Shown piece by piece: positions 40,099 to 46,200 of a stretch of DNA of 46,200 bases. The notes beneath the pieces were generated by a model that was not told where the DNA came from, searched no databases, and worked only from the letters and a program-made list of their open reading frames with translations. The DNA is taken from contig JARBUD010000034.1 of NCBI GenBank assembly GCA_029239875.1, positions 37,266 through 83,465 of the forward strand. The letters are read 5' to 3'. The DNA is from Xanthobacteraceae bacterium. Its GTDB lineage: Bacteria > Pseudomonadota > Alphaproteobacteria > Rhizobiales > Xanthobacteraceae. Both the position numbers and the translations under genes were made by a program. Positions within the stretch are counted from its first letter, which is position 1. Every line of letters begins with the position of its first letter.

Positions 40099-41156
40099 CG
40101 CACGTGAGCCAGACGCTTTCCTCCTCCGCCCCGCTGGCGCCGCTCACCCTCCCGGCCCGGCGCCCGAGGCTCGCTTTGCCGGCGCTGCTGCTCCTCGCCT
40201 TCGTGGCGGTGCCGCTGGTCGGCAACGACTACTGGCTCGGGGCGATCCTGGTGCCGTTCCTCATCCTCTCGCTGGCCGGGCTGGGGCTGAACCTGCTCAC
40301 CGGCTATGCCGGGCAGACCTCGCTCGGCTCGGGCGGCTTCATGGCGGTCGGCGCCTTCGCCACCTTCGGCTTCGTCGTCCATGGCGGGCTGCCGCTGCCG
40401 GTCGCCGTCTTCCTCGCCGGCCTGGTCACCGCCGGCGCCGGCCTGCTCTTCGGCCTGCCGAGCGACCGCATCAAGGGCTTCTACCTGATGGTGAGCAGCC
40501 TGGCGGCACAGTTCTTCTTCGAGTGGCTCTTCCAGAAATTCCCGTGGTTCTACAATTACGGTTCCTCGGGGACCATCGCGCTGCCGCGGTTCGAAATCTT
40601 CGGGCTCAATGCCGGCTCGGCGCTGGGCCGCTACTACGTGACGCTCGCCGTCGTGGCCGTGCTCACCTGGATCGCCGCCAACCTGGTGCGCAGCCAGACC
40701 GGCCGCAGCTTCATGGCGATCCGCGACATGGACACGGCGGCCGCCGTCATCGGCATCCCGGTCTACCGCACCAAGGTGCTCGCCTTCGCGGTCTCCTCCT
40801 TCTATCTCGGCATCGCCGGCGCGCTCTGGGCCTTCGTCTATCTCGGCTCGGCCAGCGTGCAGAGCTTCGGCATCTCCCGCTCCTTCCAGGTGCTGTTCAT
40901 CATCATCATCGGCGGGATGGGCTCGATCTCCGGCAATTTCATCGGCGCCGCCTTCATCAGCCTGCTGCCGCTCGCCATCGACTATACGGCGCAATACTTC
41001 TTCGCCGGCCATGTCGACGCGGGCCTGTTGCAGAACACCCAGAAGGCGATCTTCGGCGTGCTCATCATCTGGTTCCTGATCAAGGAGCCGGACGGGCTGG
41101 CGCGCCTCTTCAGGAACCTTGGGGAACGGCTGTCGAACTGGCCGCTCCGCTTCTAG
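40095..41156 (+). CDS. LIV-type ABC transporter permease (LivM-like, second cassette)
   Basis: A 353-residue LivM-type permease, with 'LLTGYAGQTSLGSGGFMAVG' and coupling loop 'GRSFMAIRDMDTAAAVIGI'. The GTG at 40095 overlaps the LivH-like stop as GTGA and is preceded by a weak GAGCGGG; a second in-frame GTG at 40104 is a reasonable alternative, so the first three residues are uncertain. The N-terminal leader is Ala/Pro/Arg-rich before TM1. Confidence 0.88.
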   Translation: MTHVSQTLSSSAPLAPLTLPARRPRLALPALLLLAFVAVPLVGNDYWLGAILVPFLILSLAGLGLNLLTGYAGQTSLGSGGFMAVGAFATFGFVVHGGLPLPVAVFLAGLVTAGAGLLFGLPSDRIKGFYLMVSSLAAQFFFEWLFQKFPWFYNYGSSGTIALPRFEIFGLNAGSALGRYYVTLAVVAVLTWIAANLVRSQTGRSFMAIRDMDTAAAVIGIPVYRTKVLAFAVSSFYLGIAGALWAFVYLGSASVQSFGISRSFQVLFIIIIGGMGSISGNFIGAAFISLLPLAIDYTAQYFFAGHVDAGLLQNTQKAIFGVLIIWFLIKEPDGLARLFRNLGERLSNWPLRF

Positions 41157-41236
41157 GCAAAAGGGACGTGATCGCATCGGGACGAGAACACGATCCGCCA
41201 ATCCCTCGCAACACGCTACCGATACTGGAGAATTCC

Positions 41237-42571
41237 ATGAAGCGTCTCGTCCTGACAGCGCTCCTGGCCGCGGGCGTCGCGGCCACCGCGCTGGCGCCAC
41301 CGTCGGCACATGCCGACGGCAAGGAGCAATATGTCCCGCTGCCGACCTACCGCGTCGGTCCCTACGCCTCGTCCGGCACGCTCTGGTGGGCCGGCACGCT
41401 CGACTATTTCCGCTACATCAACGAGGTGGAAGGCGGCATCAACGGCGTGAAGCTCAAGATCGAGGAATTCGAGACCGAGTGGAGCCCGGACCGCACCGTC
41501 GAGGTCTATGAGCGGGTGAAGAACGGCAAGGACGGCGCGCCCGTCGCCTTCTTCTTCACCCACGGCACGCCGGCCTCCTATGCGCTCATCGAGAAGGGCG
41601 CGGCGGACAAGATCCCGCTGATCGACCCCGCCGGCGGGCGCACGGAATCCACCGACGGCACCGTCTTCCCCTACGCCTTCCCGCTGCTGTTCAACTATTT
41701 CAGCCAGGCCTCGGTGGGCATCAACTACATCGCCCAGAAGGAAGGCGGCTTCGACAAGCTCAAGGGCAAGAAGATCGTCACCGTCTACCATGACAGCGCC
41801 TATGGCCGCGAAACCCAGGCGGCGGTCAACCTCCTCGCCAAGAAATACGGCTTCGAGAATTTCCAGATTCCCGTCGCGGACCCGGGCAACGAGCAGTCGC
41901 CGCAGTGGCGCCAGGTCCGCGAGATCAAGCCGGACTGGGTGTTCCTGCGCACCTGGGGCGTCTCCACCCCGGTCGCCATCAAGACCGCCCAGCGCTTCGG
42001 CATTCCCGCCGACCGCATCATCGGCGACGTCTGGGCCGGCTCGGAAGCCGACGTCATCCCGGCCGGCACGGCCGCCAAGGGCTACCAGGCCCTCGCTCCC
42101 TATCCGGGCGGGCCGAACTTCGAGATCCACGACCGGCTGCGCAAGGCGATCCTCGATACCGGCAAGAGCGACCTGAAGGACAAGAAGTTCTTCGGCGCCG
42201 TCTACTACAATATCGGCCTCATCAACGCCGTGCTCGCCGTCGAGGCGCTGCGCGCCGGCCAGGCCAAGTTCGGCAACCGCCCGCTCAATGGCGAGGAAGG
42301 CCGCTGGGGCTTCGAGCACCTCACCATCGACGACGCCCGCCTCAAGGAGATCGGCTTCCAGGGCCTGCTGCAGCCGATCAAGCTGACACCGGCCGACCAC
42401 GAGGGTGGCGGCGCGGCGCGCATCCAGCAATGGGACGGCGAGAAGTGGGTACTGGTGACGGACTGGATCCAGGCCGACCGCGACACGCTGCGCCCGCTGA
42501 TCGAGGCGAAGGCCGCCGCCTACGCCAAGGAGCACAGCATCACGCCGCGCAGCCCGACGGCCGAGAACTGA
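41237..42571 (+). CDS. LIV-type ABC transporter substrate-binding protein A
   Basis: A 444-residue periplasmic protein with signal peptide ending near 'SAHADGK'. 'TYRVGPYASSGTLWWAGTLD' opens the mature domain; 'VTVYHDSAYGRETQAAVNLL' and 'PDWVFLRTWGVSTPVAIKTA' recur almost identically in the next gene, so the two are tandem paralogs. CTGGAGAATTCC gives a good ribosome site. The ligand is unknown. Linkage to sfnG makes a sulfone or other organosulfur compound possible, but the paralog in the sigma-54 cassette is not sulfur-linked. Confidence 0.88.
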   Translation: MKRLVLTALLAAGVAATALAPPSAHADGKEQYVPLPTYRVGPYASSGTLWWAGTLDYFRYINEVEGGINGVKLKIEEFETEWSPDRTVEVYERVKNGKDGAPVAFFFTHGTPASYALIEKGAADKIPLIDPAGGRTESTDGTVFPYAFPLLFNYFSQASVGINYIAQKEGGFDKLKGKKIVTVYHDSAYGRETQAAVNLLAKKYGFENFQIPVADPGNEQSPQWRQVREIKPDWVFLRTWGVSTPVAIKTAQRFGIPADRIIGDVWAGSEADVIPAGTAAKGYQALAPYPGGPNFEIHDRLRKAILDTGKSDLKDKKFFGAVYYNIGLINAVLAVEALRAGQAKFGNRPLNGEEGRWGFEHLTIDDARLKEIGFQGLLQPIKLTPADHEGGGAARIQQWDGEKWVLVTDWIQADRDTLRPLIEAKAAAYAKEHSITPRSPTAEN

Positions 42572-42583
42572 TCCGGCAAACCC

Positions 42584-42609
42584 GCGAGGGCGGCCTGGTC
42601 CGCCCTCGC
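42584..42609 (+). terminator. Intercistronic hairpin between tandem binding-protein genes
   Basis: GCGAGGGCGG-CCTGGT-CCGCCCTCGC is a perfect 10-bp stem just after the first binding-protein stop. No U-tract follows. Such hairpins often protect the upstream message or partially attenuate transcription, giving more binding protein than membrane components. Confidence 0.6.
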
Positions 42610-42674
42610 ATCCGTCCGCTGCGCGGCCACATGCCGCCCGAGCGCCGCTCCCATCCGATCAGAGGCTGATCGCC

Positions 42675-44036
42675 ATGAGTTTCATCCAAACCGCCCGCCG
42701 CACCGCCGCAGGGCTCGCGCTCTCCGCCGGCATGCTCGCCGGGCTGGGAAGCGCCTTCGCCGCCGACACCAAGCCGGGCCCTGATTCCAACAAGCAGTTC
42801 TTCCCGATCGCCAGCTACCGCGTCGGCCCCTATGCCTCCGCGGGCGCGCAGATCTGGGCCGCGATGATCGACTATCTGCGCTACGTCAACGAGGTCGAGG
42901 GCGGCATCAACGGCGTGAAGATCGTCTGGCAGGAATGCGAGACCGAGTGGACCGCCGACAAGGGGATCGAGTGCTATGAGCGCCACAAGCACGGGCTGAA
43001 CGGCGCACCCGTCGCCATCTACCTGCCAAACGGCGCCCCCGCCGCCTATGCGCTGACCGACCGCGCGGCACAGGACAAGATCCCGCTCATCACCCTCGCC
43101 TATGGCCGCACCGAGGCGACCGACGGACGCGTCTTCCCCTATATCTTCCCGGTGATCCTGACCTTCTACAGCGAGGCGTCGGCGCTGGTGAACTACATCG
43201 CCGAGCGCGAGGGCGGGCTGGACAAGCTGAAGGGCAAGAAGATCGCCACCGTCTACCACGACAGCGCCTATGGCCGCGAGACGCTGGAGCCGCTGGCGCT
43301 GCTCGCCAAGACCTACGGCTTCGAGAACATCCAGATTCCCGTCGCCGATCCCGGCAACGAGCAGTCCTCGCAGTGGCGGCAGGTGCGCGAAGCCAAGCCC
43401 GACTGGGTGTTCCTGCGCACCTGGGGGGTCTCCACCCCGGTCGCGATCAAGACCGCGGCGCGCTTCGGCTTCCCCGTGGACCGCATCATCGGCGACGTCT
43501 GGGCGAGCTCGGAGGAGGACGTGCTGCCGGCGGGCGACGCGGCGAAAGGCTATCTCGCGCTCACGCCCTATCCGGCCGGCGCCACCTTCGACATCCACCA
43601 GCGGCTGAAAAAGGCGATCATCGACACCGGCAAGAGCGACCTGCGCGACGTCTCGAAGTTCGGCAGCGTCTACTACAATTCCGGCCTCACCGACGCGCTG
43701 GTCTTCGTCGAGGCGGTGCGCATCGCGCAGAAGAAGTTCGGCAACCGCCCGGTCACCGGCGAGGAGGCGCAATGGGCGCTGGAGCACTTCAAGCTCGACG
43801 ACGCGCGGCTGAAGGAGGCCGGCTTCCTCGGGCTGGTGCAGAATCTCGAGCTCACGCCGGCCGATCATGAGGGCGGCGGCGCGGTGCGCGTGCAGCAATG
43901 GGACGGCAAGGAATGGAAGCTGGTCAGCGACTGGGTCCAGGCCGACCGCAAGCTGCTGCGCCCGCTGATCGACGCCAAGTCGGCCGCCTATGCCAAGGAG
44001 AAAGGCATCACCCCGCGCGATCTATCCGGGCAGTGA
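42675..44036 (+). CDS. LIV-type ABC transporter substrate-binding protein B
   Basis: A 453-residue paralog of the preceding gene, with its own signal peptide ('GSAFAADTK'). The ligand-pocket region keeps 'YRVGPYASAGAQIW' and 'NEVEGGINGVKIVW' but replaces the first copy's 'FFFTHGTPASYAL' with 'IYLPNGAPAAYAL', and carries two extra Cys residues ('ECETEW' and 'IECYE') also present in the region 3 binding protein. Two different binding proteins for one channel suggest related ligands or different affinities. Confidence 0.88.
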   Translation: MSFIQTARRTAAGLALSAGMLAGLGSAFAADTKPGPDSNKQFFPIASYRVGPYASAGAQIWAAMIDYLRYVNEVEGGINGVKIVWQECETEWTADKGIECYERHKHGLNGAPVAIYLPNGAPAAYALTDRAAQDKIPLITLAYGRTEATDGRVFPYIFPVILTFYSEASALVNYIAEREGGLDKLKGKKIATVYHDSAYGRETLEPLALLAKTYGFENIQIPVADPGNEQSSQWRQVREAKPDWVFLRTWGVSTPVAIKTAARFGFPVDRIIGDVWASSEEDVLPAGDAAKGYLALTPYPAGATFDIHQRLKKAIIDTGKSDLRDVSKFGSVYYNSGLTDALVFVEAVRIAQKKFGNRPVTGEEAQWALEHFKLDDARLKEAGFLGLVQNLELTPADHEGGGAVRVQQWDGKEWKLVSDWVQADRKLLRPLIDAKSAAYAKEKGITPRDLSGQ

Positions 44037-44088
44037 CCGTCCCCTGCGGGCGGCCGCGCGCCGCCCGCCACCCATGCGAGGACAACCG

Positions 44089-44883
44089 ATGACCACCGGC
44101 GACACCACGCCCCACGACGCGCCTTCCGGCGGTGAGCCGCTGCTCGAGGTGCGCGGCATCGAAGTGATCTATGACGGCGCCATCCTCGCCGTCGCGGACG
44201 TCTCGCTCACCGTCGCGCCGGGCGAGATCGTCGCCCTGCTCGGCGCCAACGGCGCCGGCAAGAGCACGACGCTCAAGGCCATATCCGGCCTCGTCGTCGC
44301 CGACCGCGCGCTGGTCAGCCGCGGCGAGATCCGTTTTCGCGGCGAGGACATCACCGGCATCGCACCGAACCTGCTCGCCGCGCGCGGCATCGTCCACGTG
44401 CTGGAGGGCCGGCACGTCTTCGGTCATCTCACGGTCGAGGAGAACCTGCGCACCGGCGCCTTCCTACGCCGGCTCGGCCGCCGCGAGATCGAGCACGACC
44501 TGGAGGAGATCTACGGCTATTTCCCGCGCCTAAGGACCAAGCGGAAGACCCCGGCCGGCCTGACATCGGGCGGCGAGCAGCAGATGCTCGCCATCGGCCG
44601 CGCCTTGCTGACGCGGCCGGAGCTCGTCCTGCTCGACGAGCCTTCCATGGGGCTCGCGCCGATCATCGTCGAGGAGATCTTCGAGATCGTGACGACGCTG
44701 AACCGCAGCAAGGGGACGTCCTTCCTCGTCGCCGAGCAGAACATCGCGGTCTCGCTGCGCCACGCCCATCGCGGCTATGTCGTCGACAGCGGCCGCGTCG
44801 CGCTCGCCGCCTCGGCCCGCGAGCTGCTGGACCGCGGCGACCTGCACGAGATCTATCTGGGCGTGGCGAACGCCGTAGCGTGA
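44089..44883 (+). CDS. LIV-type ABC transporter ATPase (LivF-like, second cassette)
   Basis: A 264-residue LivF-type ATPase: Walker A GANGAGKST, 'GIVHVLEGRHVFGHLTVEENL' (in family wording), signature TSGGEQQM, Walker B 'LVLLDEPSMGLAP', 'LVAEQN'. It closes the second cassette. The 44884-45078 stretch after it shows no gene I recognise. Confidence 0.9.
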   Translation: MTTGDTTPHDAPSGGEPLLEVRGIEVIYDGAILAVADVSLTVAPGEIVALLGANGAGKSTTLKAISGLVVADRALVSRGEIRFRGEDITGIAPNLLAARGIVHVLEGRHVFGHLTVEENLRTGAFLRRLGRREIEHDLEEIYGYFPRLRTKRKTPAGLTSGGEQQMLAIGRALLTRPELVLLDEPSMGLAPIIVEEIFEIVTTLNRSKGTSFLVAEQNIAVSLRHAHRGYVVDSGRVALAASARELLDRGDLHEIYLGVANAVA

Positions 44884-45078
44884 GACGCCGGCGGCACGTT
44901 CCCAGCCGCAGGAACGATCGGCCGCCGCTACCAGCCGAGGCGGCGATCCAGAGCAACTGCGTGCTTTCGCACCGACGCCACATCGTTGAACGGCGCGCCG
45001 ACAAACGCCGGCTCCATGCATTCGGCGCATTGGCGCGCTCGAGATAGGGTGCGGAGGACAATACCTGCGCCGACCGCG

Positions 45079-45243
45079 TCAGATCAGCCGCAGGCCCTTC
45101 AGGCTGGCATGGCCGTCCTTGCCGACGATGATGTGGTCGTGCACCTCGATACCCAGCGGCTTCGCCACCTCGATGATGGTGCGCGTCATCTGGATGTCGG
45201 CGTTGGACGGCGTCGGGTCGCCGCTCGGGTGGTTGTGGATCAA
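45079..45243 (-). pseudogene. radC: Truncated radC (3' end only)
   Basis: The last 55 codons of a RadC (JAMM/MPN) protein survive: '[16 protein letters not shown]' carries the His-x-His…Asp metal motif, and the chain ends '…[20 protein letters not shown]' in normal RadC fashion. Everything upstream of 'LIHNHP', about three quarters of the gene, is missing and replaced by lower-GC DNA with no RadC similarity. The open frame continues for 64 codons into that foreign DNA by chance. The cut marks one edge of an insertion or rearrangement near 45244. Confidence 0.82.
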
Positions 45244-45246
45244 CCT

Positions 45247-45515
45247 GTTCTGTAAGAGAAAGCGATTATATTTCAAATCGTTGGCGGTTTTTGTGAGTGA
45301 GGTGGCGCCGGTATTTGGTGTCTGTATGAAAGGGCGGTTCTTGGATATCCCGACAAGGCCTGCTCGATCCTGCTGGGCCATGTTGCTGCTTTGAAGGTAA
45401 CTTTTTTCAGGCGCCAGGCGCAACGAACTTCTCACCACAAGTGCTCATCTCGAACGGGAATGGGATCCAGGCTGTCGTAAGACAGGCGCGCCCGGTGATA
45501 GGGCGCTCCCAACAC
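45247..45515. other. Lower-GC foreign stretch, no gene recognised
   Basis: Between the radC break and the HTH gene the base composition drops visibly (runs such as 'ttatatttcaaatcg' and 'ggtaactttttt'). No open frame here resembles a protein I know; those present are short and show no sensible composition. It is probably flanking DNA of a mobile element. Confidence 0.5.
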
Positions 45516-45758
45516 TCAGTCGGCTTGAGGTTCCCCCTTTATATTGTCGAACGGGAGGAACCTGGTTCGCTGGCACGAAACCAAATTGGAGCGATCCCAG
45601 CGGTCGAGTTCGTCGAGCGGGTACAAGACTGCCTTGCCGATCTTGATGAATGATGGGCCGATCCTCTTGCATCGCCAGTTTCGGAAGGTGCCTTCACTGA
45701 TTTGGTTCCGGTAGCGGGCAACTACCTCGTCAAGGGTTAGGAACAAGGGGGCGGACAC
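45516..45758 (-). CDS. AlpA/excisionase-like helix-turn-helix protein
   Basis: An 80-residue DNA-binding protein. 'LTLDEVVARYRNQISEGTFRN' (HTH, in pieces) followed by 'IGPSFIKIGKAVLYPLDELDRW' is the MerR-like HTH_17 layout of AlpA and excisionase proteins, which control excision of integrated elements. The GTG at 45758 follows GGGAGAAGCC and gives the family length; the longer open frame upstream has no conserved content. A 29-bp palindrome lies 21 bases upstream. It indicates an integrated mobile element. Confidence 0.78.
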   Translation of the reverse strand: MSAPLFLTLDEVVARYRNQISEGTFRNWRCKRIGPSFIKIGKAVLYPLDELDRWDRSNLVSCQRTRFLPFDNIKGEPQAD

Positions 45759-45778
45759 GGCTTCTCCCGGGGCGCATG

Positions 45779-45807
45779 AAATTGTGCAACAGGTTGTTGC
45801 ACAATTT
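45779..45807. promoter_or_regulatory. 29-bp palindrome upstream of the HTH gene
   Basis: AAATTGTGCAACA (45779-45791), GGT, TGTTGCACAATTT (45795-45807): a perfect 13+13-bp inverted repeat 21 bases before the HTH start codon. Likely operator for the HTH protein or an element-encoded repressor. Confidence 0.62.
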
Positions 45808-45904
45808 TGGGAGCGCCAGGCCTTGATGGGGCAGTGCGATTTGCTCGCGATTGATGCTGAGCGACGCATGCGGCTGCGTTGTACCTATCAGGAGGTTCGT
45901 CGGT

Positions 45905-46200
45905 TGACCTGCCTCCGGTTTCCTGGACCGGTCTTTGCTGGAAAATTCCAGTTTAGCAGCACGGACTGCGGACGGAGTTTTCGGCATGAAGAAGTCGAAG
46001 TTCACGGAGGCGCAGATCGCCTTTATCCTGCGCCAGGCTGAGGAGGGAACGCCGGTTCCGGAGGTCTGCCGGAAGGCCGGCATCAGCGACGCGACGTTCT
46101 ACAATTGGCGCAAGAAGTACGCAGGCCTGATGCCCTCGGAGATGAAGCGGCTGCGGCAGCTCGAGGAAGAGAACGCCCGGCTGAAGCGGATTGTGGCGGA
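45905..46200 (+). mobile_element. IS3-family insertion sequence, left end
   Basis: The end sequence TGACCTGCCTCCGG at 45905 matches the TG-initiated inverted repeats of IS3-family (IS407-group-like) elements, and an orfA-type transposase gene begins 81 bases inside. The element runs past the window's right edge, so its other end and target duplication cannot be seen. Confidence 0.7.
45986..46200 (+). CDS. IS3-family transposase OrfA (partial)
   Basis: The first 71 codons of a transposase OrfA. 'KFTEAQIAFILRQAEEGTPV' and 'CRKAGISDATFYNWRKKYAG' form the DNA-binding HTH, and 'KRLRQLEEENARLKRIVA' starts the leucine-zipper that dimerises OrfA. In complete elements OrfB (DDE integrase core) follows by frameshift. 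The gene is cut by the window end. Confidence 0.88.
   Translation, partial: MKKSKFTEAQIAFILRQAEEGTPVPEVCRKAGISDATFYNWRKKYAGLMPSEMKRLRQLEEENARLKRIVA

Noticed and set aside
39953..42572. An 872-codon open frame that could suggest a LivM/binding-protein fusion
   Set aside because: The first half reads the LivM gene out of frame; the real binding protein begins at 41237 with its own ribosome site and signal peptide.
45730..46083. A 117-codon minus-strand frame across the IS end
   Set aside because: Antisense to orfA and crosses the inverted repeat; no protein-like features.
1..46200. CRISPR arrays, tRNA or rRNA genes
   Set aside because: No regularly spaced direct repeats, no cloverleaf with a TTC-type T-loop, and no rRNA text was recognised. 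A tRNAscan/Infernal run would be needed to be certain.

Overview
The window looks like part of a chromosome, or a contig end, from a GC-rich alphaproteobacterium of the order Hyphomicrobiales. A Xanthobacteraceae-type organism (Ancylobacter, Starkeya or Xanthobacter) is my guess, from the very high GC content, the tightly overlapping genes, the Rhizobiales-style palindromic repeats, a SAM-II riboswitch (mostly an alphaproteobacterial element) and the heavy load of ABC transporters. The first 40 or so bases are almost pure G and are probably a sequencing or assembly artefact.

Region 1 (about 100-3000, minus strand) is a zinc-type ABC uptake operon: a small His-rich membrane protein, then ATPase, permease and a His-loop solute-binding protein. 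Two identical-design 13-bp palindromes lie in front of it. A repeat-filled spacer and inorganic pyrophosphatase (ppa) follow.

Region 2 (about 4000-13900) is a probable catabolic locus. A divergent creatininase-family/RidA pair faces an operon of an NMT1/THI5-like importer, a cytosine-deaminase-like amidohydrolase, an FAD-linked oxidase and a flavodoxin-fold NAD(P)H oxidoreductase. A MarR regulator with a perfect palindromic operator, a D-2-hydroxyacid dehydrogenase and a secreted protein with two Inh-like domains follow. The substrate is unknown; a nitrogen heterocycle fits best.

Region 3 (about 14000-24700) is a sigma-54 module. A NtrC-type response regulator and its membrane sensor kinase sit upstream of a canonical -24/-12 promoter with two GACA-N3-TGTC palindromes. 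That promoter drives an acyl-CoA/aryl-CoA-ligase-like enzyme plus a complete branched-chain-amino-acid-type (LIV/HAAT) ABC importer.

Region 4 (about 24900-37400) is an organosulfur and methionine island: an SsuABC-type sulfonate importer with two binding proteins, a metNIQ methionine importer, an orphan metQ, a DszC/SfnB-like oxidoreductase, an NtaA/DmoA-type FMN monooxygenase and the dimethylsulfone monooxygenase sfnG. The met operon leader is compound: promoter, SAM-II aptamer, an 11-codon upstream ORF with tandem Cys codons and a strong ribosome-binding site, two hairpins, then a 71-codon small gene.

Region 5 (about 37400-44900) follows sfnG closely and is a second LIV-type importer, syntenic with the one in region 3. 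Its ligase position is occupied by a shortened protein that has lost the adenylation motifs, and it has two tandem binding proteins. The linkage to sfnG suggests, as inference, that this importer serves an organosulfur compound.

Region 6 (about 45000-46200) is a mobile-element boundary: a radC gene cut to its last ~55 codons, lower-GC DNA, an AlpA/excisionase-like HTH gene with a 29-bp palindrome, and the left end of an IS3-family element running off the window. No tRNA, rRNA or CRISPR array was recognised.
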